The position numbers and the translations under genes are program-made. A stretch of 64,000 bases of DNA from Paraburkholderia azotifigens (lineage in GTDB: Bacteria > Pseudomonadota > Gammaproteobacteria > Burkholderiales > Burkholderiaceae), in contig NZ_VOQS01000003.1 in NCBI RefSeq assembly GCF_007995085.1, positions 1,674,001-1,738,000 on the forward strand, in the 5' to 3' direction. Of the stretch, positions 7,725-18,479 are shown in pieces (position 1 is the first letter of the stretch; each line of letters begins with the position of its first letter). A model generated the notes under the pieces. It made no database searches, was not told where the DNA came from, and saw nothing but the letters and a program-made list of their open reading frames with translations.

Positions 7725-9233
7725 TTAGAACACCTTCACCGGCACATTCACAACCAGCCGGTACTCCATATTGTTGGGATCCGAGTAGTGCGCCGTCGAC
7801 TTGTGATACATCGCGATGAACGTGATCTTCGTATCCTTGAAGCGGCCGCTTTGCAGCGTATAGCTCGGAATGAAGCCGATCTCGTGGTGCGTGCCGTGCA
7901 CGTACTCGCCGTTTCGCGTGTACGGGCCGATTGCATTCGACGCGGCGCCCGCCGACGCATCCGCGCCCCAGCCCGTCACGCCCCACAGCATGGCCTTGAA
8001 GCCGGGCAGACCTGCATATTTGCCGTCGAACGTATAACGCAGCTGGAACGACTTTTCGTGCGGCGCGTTGTAGTCGACGTCCATCGAGTTCACGAGATAG
8101 ATGCCGTTGGTCTCGTTGACATAGTCGAAGAACTGGTCGCCGAGAATCTGCTGATAACCGAGCAGCACCTGGTGCGGACCATGTTGCGCCGACAGCGACA
8201 GGCTATAGGCATTGTTGTTGATATGCCCTTGCAGCGCGGAACCCGTCTGGTGCGTCGAATAGATGTTGGCGAGGCCCGACCATTTGACGGTGTTCACATC
8301 GCCGATCGAATGCGAGATCGCTGCGTAAAATTGATTCCACACGTCTTCAGCCTGGTCGGCGTACAGCGTGACGGTGCCATTCGGCGAATAGTCCCAGTTG
8401 CCGCCGAAGTACGACAGGCGCTTGATCGTCACGCCGCCGTAGGACGAGGTGAGGTCGATCAGGTTCGTGTGACCGCGCGGGTCGACTTTCGTGAAGCTGC
8501 CTGCCTGCAGCGTGACGTTGTGGATGTCGTTGCTCACGGCCGACACGCCGAGGAACGTCGGCGGCAACGCGCGGTTGTCGTGCGGTTCCATGAACGGATT
8601 GTTGTCGACGATCTGCAAGCCGTATTTGACGACCGTTTCTGAAATGCGTCCCTTGATGTCGTACATGCCCGGATACGCCCACGCGAGCTGATCGGAGCCG
8701 CCGCCGCCTTTCGCGACGTGCACCATGTTGCCCGCGCCATGGCCGCCGTCGAGCTTGAGCGCCGCGAACAGCGATGCATCGAAGCCGAGGCCGACGAACC
8801 CTTGCGTATAACCCGATTCGAAGTTTGCCTGCATGCCCTGCACCCACGCGTGGCGATGCGGACCGCCTTCGTTGTCGAACTGGTCGGCGTAGTTGCGGAA
8901 CAGCAGGTTCAGATGGCTGTCGGCGATGAGACCTTTGCTTTTCGCCTGGCTCGACAGCTGCTCGGGCGGCGTCGCGACCTGATCGGCTTCGGCGTTCACC
9001 AGCGCGTTGTTGGTTTCCGGCTGCACTTCCTCTGTGTTCGGCGTGTGTTTCAGCTTCGGTTTGGCTTGCGTTGCAGGCGTTGCAGGCGTTGCCTGCGCCA
9101 CCGCTGCGCTGGCGGCCGTGGCGGGTGCGGCTGCATCGTCTGCAAACGCGGCGGTGGCAATCGTCAGCGCGGGCAGACTCACGGCCAGCAACGCGAGTTT
9201 CGATGCTCCTGATGTGGATCGTTGGGTTGTCAT
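7725..9233 (-). CDS. OprD-family outer membrane porin
   Basis: This is a substrate-selective outer membrane channel, here probably for peptides or amino acids. The 502-residue precursor has a signal peptide ending near FADDAAAPATA. An Ala/Pro/Thr-rich and charged stretch of about 60 residues follows. The OprD barrel begins at about residue 105 (LNLLFRNYADQFD). Typical barrel segments include WVQGMQANFESGYTQGFVGL, YGGVTIKRLSYFGG and the C-terminal YRLVVNVPVKVF ending in Phe. It is the last gene after oppABCDF on the same strand, 153 bp after oppF. The order suggests that it supplies the periplasm with the substrate of the Opp transporter. Confidence 0.9.
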   Translation of the reverse strand: MTTQRSTSGASKLALLAVSLPALTIATAAFADDAAAPATAASAAVAQATPATPATQAKPKLKHTPNTEEVQPETNNALVNAEADQVATPPEQLSSQAKSKGLIADSHLNLLFRNYADQFDNEGGPHRHAWVQGMQANFESGYTQGFVGLGFDASLFAALKLDGGHGAGNMVHVAKGGGGSDQLAWAYPGMYDIKGRISETVVKYGLQIVDNNPFMEPHDNRALPPTFLGVSAVSNDIHNVTLQAGSFTKVDPRGHTNLIDLTSSYGGVTIKRLSYFGGNWDYSPNGTVTLYADQAEDVWNQFYAAISHSIGDVNTVKWSGLANIYSTHQTGSALQGHINNNAYSLSLSAQHGPHQVLLGYQQILGDQFFDYVNETNGIYLVNSMDVDYNAPHEKSFQLRYTFDGKYAGLPGFKAMLWGVTGWGADASAGAASNAIGPYTRNGEYVHGTHHEIGFIPSYTLQSGRFKDTKITFIAMYHKSTAHYSDPNNMEYRLVVNVPVKVF

Positions 9234-9386
9234 TGCTATTCCGTTCTTCTAGTTGATGAAACAGCGACGCGGCGGTCGGCCGTGTCACGCTTTCTCGCCC
9301 GTTCCCGCTGTCGCGCGAACGAACGCCTCCCTCGGCGCAGCGGCTGGCTGCGTCGTGGAAAAAGGGGGAGTGAAACTAAATGGACG

Positions 9387-11371
<1,985 letters not shown>

Positions 11372-11372
11372 G

Positions 11373-12263
11373 TCAGCGGTCCTTCGGATCGAATGCATCG
11401 CGCAGGCCGTCGCCGACGAAGCTCACGCAATAGAGCGTCGCGCACAGCATGAGGGCAGGGCACAGCAGCAGCCAGGGCGTCGATTCGAGCTTCTGCGCGC
11501 CGTCCTGGATCAGCACGCCCCAGCTCGTCATTGGTTCCTGCACGCCGAGTCCGAGGAACGACAGCACCGATTCCGTCAGCACGATGTTCGGCACCGTGAC
11601 GGTCGCGTAGACCACCACCACGCCGATCAGATTCGGCACGATATGACGCGCGATGATCGAGCGCGAACCGACGCCGATCGCTTTCGCCGCGTCGATGAAT
11701 TCGCGCGAGCGCAGCGACAGCGTCTGACCGCGCACGACGCGCGCCATGTCGAGCCACGAGAATGCGCTGATGGTCAGCACGACGAGATAGAACGCGCGGC
11801 CGAACAGCGTCATCATCAGGATCGCGATCAGCATGTAGGGGATCGCGTACATCATATCGACGATGCGCATCATCACGGCATCGACGCGTCCGCCGAGATA
11901 ACCGGCCGTCGCGCCCCACGCGACGCCGATCACGCCCGCGACGAGCGTGCCGAGCAGGCCGACTTCGAGCGACACGCGTCCGCCGACCAGCGTGCGCACG
12001 AGCAGGTCGCGGCCGAGTTCGTCGGTGCCGAACCAGTGCATGCCGGCGAGCGCGGGCGCGAGGCTGATCGCGGACCAGTCGCTGTCGATCGCATTGTTCG
12101 GCGACAGCAGCGGGCCGACGAAGCACGCGAGCACGATGAGGACCAGCAACAGCAGCGCGGCGAACGCGGCGCGATTGCGCGCGAAGCGGCGCGCGGCCGT
12201 CGCGAGCGGGCTGCGCGGAGGCGGCGCGTCCGTGACGGTCAGGTTGATAATTGGCGTTCCCAT
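11373..12263 (-). CDS. oppC: Oligopeptide ABC transporter permease OppC
   Basis: This is the second membrane subunit of the Opp importer, 296 residues from the ATG at 12263 (MGTPIINLTVTD). Its N-terminal membrane anchor is AFAALLLLVLIVLACFVGPLL. A periplasmic segment with HWFGTDELGRDLLVR, highly conserved in OppC/DppC, follows. The binding-protein-dependent permease domain has the EAA-type loop at REFIDAAKAIGVGSRSIIARH, which couples to the ATPases. The C-terminus ends GDGLRDAFDPKDR. It is separated from oppB by 5 bp and from oppD by 1 bp, so translation is tightly linked. Confidence 0.93.
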   Translation of the reverse strand: MGTPIINLTVTDAPPPRSPLATAARRFARNRAAFAALLLLVLIVLACFVGPLLSPNNAIDSDWSAISLAPALAGMHWFGTDELGRDLLVRTLVGGRVSLEVGLLGTLVAGVIGVAWGATAGYLGGRVDAVMMRIVDMMYAIPYMLIAILMMTLFGRAFYLVVLTISAFSWLDMARVVRGQTLSLRSREFIDAAKAIGVGSRSIIARHIVPNLIGVVVVYATVTVPNIVLTESVLSFLGLGVQEPMTSWGVLIQDGAQKLESTPWLLLCPALMLCATLYCVSFVGDGLRDAFDPKDR

Positions 12264-12268
12264 CGTTT

Positions 12269-13207
12269 TCAATAGCGGATGCGCGGATCGAGCCATGCAT
12301 AGGCAAGGTCGACGAGCAGGTTGAACAGGACGGCGACGACCGTGGTCAGCACGACGAGGCCGAGCACGAGCGTGTAGTCGCGATTGACGGCGCCGTTGAC
12401 GACGAGCTGCCCAAGGCCGGGCAGCGCGAACACCGATTCGGTGACGACGGCGGCCGTGATCGACGAAATGCACACGGAGCCGAGCAGCGAGACGACGGGC
12501 ATCAGCGCGGGCTTCATCGCGTGGCGCAGGACGATCGTGCGTGCCGGCAGGCCCTTCGCCCGCGCGGTGCGGATGAAGTTGCCCGACAGCACTTCGATCA
12601 TGCTGCCGCGCATCACGCGTGCGATCAGCGCGACGTTGATGATCGTCAAGAGCGCGATGGGCAGCACGCGATAACGCCACTCGCCGTCGCCCCAGCTGCC
12701 CGCGGGCAGCCAGCCATGGCCGTCCGCGGTCTTCAGCAGAATGGCGAACACCCACACGAGCAACGGACCGAGCACGAACGGAGGCACGACGTTGCCGACA
12801 TTGCCGAGCACCATCACGGCATGATCGATCACGTTGTCGCGGCGTACGGCCGCGATCGTGCCGAGCGCGACGCCGATCACCACGGCGATCGGCACCGACA
12901 CGCCGCCGACGCCGAGACTCACGGGCAGCGCCTTGAGCACGAGGTCGGTGACGGACCAGTCGGTATAGCGGAACGACAGGCCCAGATCGCCGTGCAGTAG
13001 TCCCCACAGATAGTGCAGATACTGCTTCCACAGCGGCTCGTCGAGGTGATAGCGCGCGTTCAGATTCGCGAGCGTAGCCGCCGACAACTGCTTCTCCGTG
13101 TCGAACGGACCGCCCGGCGTGAGATGCAGCAGCAGATAGCATGCGGTGATCACGGCGAGTATCGTCGGGATCGCCCACAGCGTGCGGCGCAACGTGTATG
13201 CAAGCAT
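12269..13207 (-). CDS. oppB: Oligopeptide ABC transporter permease OppB
   Basis: This is the first membrane subunit of the Opp importer. The 312-residue protein closely follows the OppB pattern. It opens with MLAYTLRRTLWAIPTILAV and has the OppB-specific periplasmic segment YHLDEPLWKQYLHYLWGLLHGDLG. Further on come GSMIEVLSGNFIRTARAKGL (the EAA coupling loop) and FALPGLGQLVVNGAVNRDYT, and it ends DPRIRY. These segments match the E. coli OppB family well, so I prefer Opp to Dpp. AGGAA lies before the ATG. It follows oppA by 29 bp. Confidence 0.94.
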   Translation of the reverse strand: MLAYTLRRTLWAIPTILAVITACYLLLHLTPGGPFDTEKQLSAATLANLNARYHLDEPLWKQYLHYLWGLLHGDLGLSFRYTDWSVTDLVLKALPVSLGVGGVSVPIAVVIGVALGTIAAVRRDNVIDHAVMVLGNVGNVVPPFVLGPLLVWVFAILLKTADGHGWLPAGSWGDGEWRYRVLPIALLTIINVALIARVMRGSMIEVLSGNFIRTARAKGLPARTIVLRHAMKPALMPVVSLLGSVCISSITAAVVTESVFALPGLGQLVVNGAVNRDYTLVLGLVVLTTVVAVLFNLLVDLAYAWLDPRIRY

Positions 13208-13236
13208 GGGTGCGTTTCCTGTGCCTTCGCTGCCGT

Positions 13237-14853
13237 TTAGTGCTTGAGCACGTACATGTCTTGCGACGAGCGCATGTCGAGATAGTTGGTCGCTGCGTAA
13301 CCGCCGACATACGGCTTGACGAGACGCGCCGCCGAGTACTGGAACAGCGGGATCATCGGATAGTCGTTCATCGCGAGCTCATGCGCCTGCGTGAGCAGGG
13401 CGGTGCGCTGCTTGTCGTCCGTCTGCTGGTTCGCCTGGTCGATCAGGGCGTCGACCTTCGGGTTGCAGTAGTGCTGGTCGTTCTGCACGCTGCCGCAGCG
13501 GATCAGGTCGAAGTACGACATCGCGTCGTTGTAGTCGACGAACCAGCCGTCGCGCGACGCTTGCACCTTGCCGTCATGACGCTGTTTGAGCAGCACCTTG
13601 TATTCGACGTTCTCCAGCTTCGCGTTGACGCCGAGCTTCGTGCGCCATTCGGACGTGACGAAGAGAGCGACCTTCTTGTGCAGATCGTTCGTGTTGTACG
13701 TGAAGGTGAAGATGAGCGGCTTTGCGTCGGAGTAGCCCGCCTCCTTCAGCAGAGCGCGCGCGGTCTCGATGCGTTTCGCCATCGGCCACGAGGCCCATTC
13801 CGGCTTGAAGACGGCCGCGCCTTCCGTGCCCTTCGAAATCAGGCCGTACATCGGCACCTCGCCGCTCGAGGTCAGCTTCGACGTCAGCAGATCGCGGTCG
13901 ATCACCATCGACAGTGCTTCGCGCACGCGCTTGTCCTTGAAGACGGGCTCGTCGTTATTGAGGCTGTAGTAATACGTTGCGATCTGCAGGCCCTTCTGCA
14001 ATTGCTGGCCGAACTGCTTGTCGACCTGATTGAAGATGCCCGACGGAATCGTGTACGTGTAGTCGAACTGGCCCGCCTGATACATGCGCATCGCCGTTTC
14101 GTCGCTCTCGATAGGCAGATACGTGACCTTCGAGATCGCCACCTTCGGTGCGTTCCAGTAGTTGCCGCTCTTCGTGACGACGAGGCGGTTGTTCGGCTGC
14201 CAGTCGGTGAGTGCAAAAGCACCGTTGCCGACGAAGTTCGCCGGGCGCGTCCAGTCGCTGCCGAACTTTGTCACTACGGCCTTGTCGACGGGCGCCATCG
14301 TCGCCATCGCGGCCAGTTGCGGGAAGAATGCAGCGGGCACCTCCGTCTTCACTTCGAGCGTGTACGGATCGACGGCGCGCGCGCCGAGGCTCGTCACGGG
14401 CACCTTGCCCGCGATGATCGCCTTCGCGTTCTTCACGAATTCGACGAGCACCGTGTACTTCGAACCCGTCTTCGGATCGACGACGCGCTGCCATGCGTAC
14501 ACGAAGTCGGCGGCCGTGACGGGCTGGCCGTTGCTCCACTTTGCGTCGTGACGCAGCTTGAAGACCCACGTATCGGGGGCGGTGCGCGTCCACGACTGCG
14601 CGACGCCGGGCACGATTGCGCCCGATGCGTCGATGCGCGTCAGGCCTTCGAACAGGTCGAGGCCGATCGTGTTGCCCGTCCACGATTCGATGTGCGCGGG
14701 GTCGAGCGATTCGGTTTCGGCGGGCACCTGGCGCGTCAGTTCCTGGCTCGGGGCGAGCGTCGTGCCGGGCGGAATCGTAACGGCCAAAGCGTTTTGCTGA
14801 AGCGTAAGGACGAGCGCGGTCAGCGCCGTCGTATAGACGAACGTTTTATTCAT
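13237..14853 (-). CDS. oppA: Periplasmic oligopeptide-binding protein OppA
   Basis: This solute-binding protein (SBP family 5) hands peptides to OppBC. The 538-residue precursor has a signal peptide ending near QNALA. The mature start TIPPGTTLAPSQELTRQVPAETESLDPAHIE contains the PAETESLDP region where this family starts its fold. The family-5 signature lies around WKFKLR-type sequence (VFKLRHDAKWSNGQPVTAADFVYAWQR). GLISKGTEGAAVF and the C-terminal IPLFQYSAARLVKPYV are also typical of OppA/MppA. It is the first gene of the five-gene opp operon and would be made in excess over the permeases. Confidence 0.93.
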   Translation of the reverse strand: MNKTFVYTTALTALVLTLQQNALAVTIPPGTTLAPSQELTRQVPAETESLDPAHIESWTGNTIGLDLFEGLTRIDASGAIVPGVAQSWTRTAPDTWVFKLRHDAKWSNGQPVTAADFVYAWQRVVDPKTGSKYTVLVEFVKNAKAIIAGKVPVTSLGARAVDPYTLEVKTEVPAAFFPQLAAMATMAPVDKAVVTKFGSDWTRPANFVGNGAFALTDWQPNNRLVVTKSGNYWNAPKVAISKVTYLPIESDETAMRMYQAGQFDYTYTIPSGIFNQVDKQFGQQLQKGLQIATYYYSLNNDEPVFKDKRVREALSMVIDRDLLTSKLTSSGEVPMYGLISKGTEGAAVFKPEWASWPMAKRIETARALLKEAGYSDAKPLIFTFTYNTNDLHKKVALFVTSEWRTKLGVNAKLENVEYKVLLKQRHDGKVQASRDGWFVDYNDAMSYFDLIRCGSVQNDQHYCNPKVDALIDQANQQTDDKQRTALLTQAHELAMNDYPMIPLFQYSAARLVKPYVGGYAATNYLDMRSSQDMYVLKH

Positions 14854-14963
14854 GGTTGGATTCGCAGAGAAAGTCTGGAAAGAAACGCGAGCGGCACGGA
14901 GCGCCGCTAACGGTTATCCGCGTGATGGGGACCGGAGTGGTGGCCCTTGTTCGGTATACATGC

Positions 14964-14996
14964 AGGATTCCTTACAATTATTATTACAGGCATCCT
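14964..14996 (-). promoter_or_regulatory. AT-rich control region of oppA with AGGAT/ATCCT repeat
   Basis: The 209-bp gap between the regulator gene and oppA holds an AT-rich core (TTACAATTATTATTACA). It is flanked by AGGAT (14964-14968) and ATCCT (14992-14996). On the minus strand the core offers TAATAAT as a possible -10 box. This is the natural place for control by the adjacent HTH-cupin protein; the exact site is a guess. Confidence 0.3.
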
Positions 14997-15062
14997 ACAG
15001 CGGATTTTCTCGCGCTTCCTTGTGTGCGGAAGCGCTTCCAACCAGGATCGAATGCCTGCCTT

Positions 15063-15632
15063 CTAAAACAGTCTTGGCGTACCCACCCAGACGACGACCG
15101 ATTCCTTGCGGGCCGTATTGGCCCAGCTATGCGGCACCGTCGATTCGTAATGCGCGCTATCTCCTGCGCGCAGCACGAAGGTCTTGCCTTCCAGCGTCAA
15201 CGACACTTGCCCTTCGATGACATAGATAAACTCTTCACCGGCATGCGTCGTGACTTCGGAACGCTTTTGCCCGGGTGGCATCCTCACAAGGATGGCTTCC
15301 AACTGACGGCCCCCCGACAGATTGGTCATCCGGGCAAACAGATTCGCCGAGTCTGCAAATCCAAAAAACTTCAGCTCGTTTGCTCGACACACCGAGCGCT
15401 CTTCGCTTGGCGTATCGACGAAGTACTGCACTTTCACTCCCAACGCATTCGCAATTCCTGCCAGCGATGTGATGGACGGCGACGCGAGACCGCGCTCTAC
15501 CTGCGACAGAAACGGCTTCGAAATACCTGCTGCCGTTGCTGTTTCATCGAGCGTACGCTTCAGCCTTTGCCTCAGCGCGCGGATCTTGCTCCCCAGTGCA
15601 AGTGCCGTGTCTTTCTCAAGTGTCGTGACCAT
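15063..15632 (-). CDS. XRE-family transcriptional regulator with C-terminal cupin domain
   Basis: This 189-residue regulator has a helix-turn-helix of the Xre/SinR type at about residues 15-72 (ALRQRLKRTLDETATAAGIS, then KPFLSQVERGLASPSI). A cupin_2 barrel occupies about 110-180 (MPPGQKRSEVTTHAGEEFIYVIEG and LRAGDSAHYESTVPHSW). Members of this architecture usually sense a small metabolite in the cupin pocket and control neighbouring transport or catabolic genes. It lies upstream of oppA on the same strand, with 209 bp between. Its own start region carries repeated AT-rich motifs. It probably controls the opp-oprD operon and perhaps the POT transporter, but this is inferred from position. Confidence 0.88.
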   Translation of the reverse strand: MVTTLEKDTALALGSKIRALRQRLKRTLDETATAAGISKPFLSQVERGLASPSITSLAGIANALGVKVQYFVDTPSEERSVCRANELKFFGFADSANLFARMTNLSGGRQLEAILVRMPPGQKRSEVTTHAGEEFIYVIEGQVSLTLEGKTFVLRAGDSAHYESTVPHSWANTARKESVVVWVGTPRLF

Positions 15633-15641
15633 AACAAAACC

Positions 15642-15688
15642 AAATTAGTCCGTCAAAATTAGTTTGATATAAGCAAATATTGTTTGAT
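15642..15688 (-). promoter_or_regulatory. AT-rich direct repeats upstream of the XRE-cupin gene
   Basis: AAATTAGT occurs at 15642-15649 and 15656-15663. GTTTGAT occurs at 15662-15668 and 15682-15688. The spacings of 14 and 20 bp, in an AT-rich island within GC-rich DNA immediately before the start codon, suggest a promoter plus an operator for autoregulation. Confidence 0.4.
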
Positions 15689-16382
15689 GACGTGCTGCTC
15701 ATGCACGTGAAAGCCTTGCGTAGATTGACAACTCTTCAAGGCTGTTCGCAGTGTTTCAATCCTTTCGAGAAAACACTCTATGTTGCCAGATCGCGGCGGG
15801 CACTCCTCGGAATTGCATTGGATGACCCGAAATGCATTAAGACGCGACGTGAGCCGACGGCGGTATGTCAGTGAATTCCCGAAGCGACAAGTCGCGCTTC
15901 GATGCGCACAATCGCAATCTCGCGTGGATGGCCCCAGCCGGGTCTGTCTGCCAGCACTCCCGTTTGCAGCGATCCTGCGGCGGCGTTTTGATCGGTACGT
16001 CCCGACCGGACTGCCACCGGTGAATGAAGGTGAATACGCATGTCGAATTCCTTCGCAGTCTTCTCTCACTGATCCCGCATACCTTGCCCGTGTACGCCGA
16101 TGCAGCCGCAGAACGGGGCTGGGCGCGCGATGCTTTGTCATTGAGCCTTCGTCACGCGGCTTTCGCGTTGACGGTCTCCCGCTGAAGTCCTGGTTGTTCC
16201 GTTTTCGACGCGGACCGCGCTGTCCGTCGTTCGTATCGCACTGAACCGTCGCCACATGCCGCATCGCGCGGCGGCCACGGCACGTCATCGACGATCTCCA
16301 GTTTTTTCCAGCTTCGCCACGCGGCATGGCGTCGGTCGACGCGTGCGCGCGCGGCTGCTTTTGCATGAATACGAGGAACCAC
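15689..16382. other. 694-bp intergenic region, no convincing gene
   Basis: Open frames exist on both strands, but none has a good start, a recognisable family or coherent codon use. The region separates the divergent XRE-cupin gene and the POT transporter gene and presumably holds the promoter of the latter. A GAGGA ribosome binding site (16373-16377) serves the ATG at 16383. Confidence 0.5.
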
Positions 16383-17900
16383 ATGAAATCACCCGTATCC
16401 CAGACCCGGTCGTTTTCGACCGTCTTTCTCATCGAGATGTGGGAACGCTTCGGCTATTACGGCATGGCGGCATTGCTCGTGCTGTTCATGATCGACAAAC
16501 TCGGCTTCGACGATGGCCGCGCGAACCTGACGTGGGGCGCGTTTGCGGCGCTGGTGTATGCGTCGCCTTCGATCGGCGGCTGGATCGGCGACAAGGTGCT
16601 CGGCGCGCGTCGCTCGATGGTCTTCGGCGCGCTGGTGCTCGCGGCCGGTTATCTGATGCTCGCGATGCCGAACGACAGCCTCGATTTCATGTATGCGTCG
16701 CTGGGCGTGATCGTGGTCGGCAATGGTCTGTTCAAGTCGAACGCCGCGAATCTTGTGCGCCGGATTTATGAAGGCGACGATGCGCGCATCGACAGCGCGT
16801 TCACGATCTACTACATGGCCGTCAATATCGGCTCGACGGTGTCGATGCTCGCGACGCCGTGGATCAAGGATCACTGGGGCTGGCACACGGCATTCGCCGT
16901 CTGCTGCAGTGGTTTGCTGATCAGCGTCATCAACTACTTCCTGATGCTGCGCACGCTGTCGCATATCGGTTCGGCGCCCGATGCCGAACCGGTGCGCTGG
17001 AAGCGCGTGCTGGCCGTCGCGCTCGGCGGGATTGCGCTCGGCACGGCGACGATGTTCGTGCTGCAGCACAAGTCGATTGCCGTCGCGTGCGTGTACACGG
17101 CGGGCGTCGCGATTCTGGCGATCTTCGTGTACATGCTGGTCAAGTGCGAGCGTTCCGAGCGTTCGGGCCTGCTCGCCGCGCTGATTCTGACGTTGCAGGT
17201 GATACTGTTTTTCGTGTTCTATCAGCAGATGTCGACGTCGCTGACGCTGTTTGCGCTGCGCAATGTCGATCCGACGTTCTCGCTGTTCGGCACGCATCTG
17301 TTTACGTGGAACGCTGCGCAGTTCCAGGCGCTGAATCCGATCTGGATCATGTTGCTGAGCCCGCTGCTCGCGCTGCTGTATACGAAGCTCGCGAAGGACG
17401 GCAAGGATGTACCCGTCGCGGCGAAGTATGCGTTTGGATTTGCCGTGGTGGCGGCTGGTTTCTTTGTATATGCGTGGAGCGGCAGCTTTGCGGTGAACGG
17501 ACGGGTGTCGTCGTGGTGGATGGTCGGCGGTTATGGGTTGTACTCGCTGGGCGAACTGCTGGTGAGCGGTCTCGGTCTCGCGATGATTGCGCGCTACGTT
17601 CCGGCGCGGATGAGCGGTTTTATGATGGGCGCTTATTTTGTGGCCACGGGCGTGTCGCAGTATCTGGGTAGTGTTGTTGCCAATCTGGCGAAGATGCCTG
17701 CCGGAGATCTTGATCCTTTGACCTCTCTGCCGTTGTATACGAAGCTCTTTGCCGAGCTTGGGTGGCTGGCTGCGGGTGGTGCTGTTGTTGCTATTTTGTT
17801 GCTGCCGCTGATGGGGCGCCTTTCGCGGGCGCATCAGGATTTTGCCATGCAGGTGGGGGCTGCTTCTGCTTCCGCTTCCGCTTCTGCTTCCGCGCAGTAA
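16383..17900 (+). CDS. POT/PTR-family proton-dependent oligopeptide transporter
   Basis: This is a proton-coupled di-/tripeptide symporter of the inner membrane. From the ATG at 16383 (GAGGA upstream) it has 505 residues and about 14 membrane helices. The POT signature E-x-x-E-R-F-x-Y-Y is modified here to FLIEMWERFGYYGMAALLVL, with the helix-1 ERFGYY intact. The second PTR motif appears as FTIYYMAVNIGS. The C-terminus is a run of Ala-Ser dipeptides (ASASASASASAQ) encoded by TTCYGC repeats, which may vary in length. Its nearness to the opp operon and the XRE-cupin regulator suggests a shared role in peptide nutrition. Confidence 0.91.
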   Translation: MKSPVSQTRSFSTVFLIEMWERFGYYGMAALLVLFMIDKLGFDDGRANLTWGAFAALVYASPSIGGWIGDKVLGARRSMVFGALVLAAGYLMLAMPNDSLDFMYASLGVIVVGNGLFKSNAANLVRRIYEGDDARIDSAFTIYYMAVNIGSTVSMLATPWIKDHWGWHTAFAVCCSGLLISVINYFLMLRTLSHIGSAPDAEPVRWKRVLAVALGGIALGTATMFVLQHKSIAVACVYTAGVAILAIFVYMLVKCERSERSGLLAALILTLQVILFFVFYQQMSTSLTLFALRNVDPTFSLFGTHLFTWNAAQFQALNPIWIMLLSPLLALLYTKLAKDGKDVPVAAKYAFGFAVVAAGFFVYAWSGSFAVNGRVSSWWMVGGYGLYSLGELLVSGLGLAMIARYVPARMSGFMMGAYFVATGVSQYLGSVVANLAKMPAGDLDPLTSLPLYTKLFAELGWLAAGGAVVAILLLPLMGRLSRAHQDFAMQVGAASASASASASAQ

Positions 17901-17914
17901 GCTCTTCTTTCGCT

Positions 17915-18479
17915 GGCATCCGCGTTTTCGTATCTGTACTTCATGCGTTGCCCCTGTGCGGGGCGGCACCTACTTTTCTTTGCAGCGGCAAAGAAAAGTA
18001 GGCAAAAGAAAGCCGCTCACACCGCCAGCGCTAGTTGTTGCCTGCGGGCCCCCGACGGGTCCCGCACTCCAGACGGCATCGCGCTATTTCATGTGTGTTG
18101 CCAACGCCTCGAACAGGCGCATCCCCCACTCCAGTCACCCATAGCGCAGCCCGCGACAGCGATCCGTCTGCGCCGCCCAGGTGGCAAACGGTGTGTAGCT
18201 TGTCGCACCGTATGCGTCGGCGCTCCTACGACACCGATCCGCTTTTCGGTCCGGAGTGGTGCACTTCCATCGCGACAGCCTACACACCGTTTGCCACCTG
18301 GGCGGCGGTGGACTTTCTGATAACGCGGTCTGTGACGCGGGAATCTGAAGCGGGTGAGGCGTGAGTTAGTACGCTGGCAACGCGCGTGGGACAGTGTGCT
18401 GCCGCGTGAAGCGCGGGACCCGTGGGGGGCCCGCAGGCAACAACTAGCGCTGGCGGTGTTAGCCCGCTTTCTTTGCTTA
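17915..18479 (+). repeat. Structured ~650-bp intergenic repeat, copy A, left portion
   Basis: This is the left 565 bp of an element whose right end lies at 19656-19743, beyond an inserted IS5-family element. It starts at GGCATCCGCG (17915). The centre holds a 28-bp perfect inverted repeat, CGCCGCCCAGGTGGCAAACG and on to 18198, matched at 18280-18307. The outer arms also pair with each other, for example the GGGCCCGCAGGCAACAACTA region with its complement on the other side. A second copy in the opposite orientation is at 22288-22935. No protein is encoded convincingly. Function unknown. Confidence 0.8.

Noticed and set aside
15659..16432. A 257-codon minus-strand frame in the gap before the POT transporter
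   Set aside because: No ribosome binding site, no family and uneven composition; it overlaps the POT start region.
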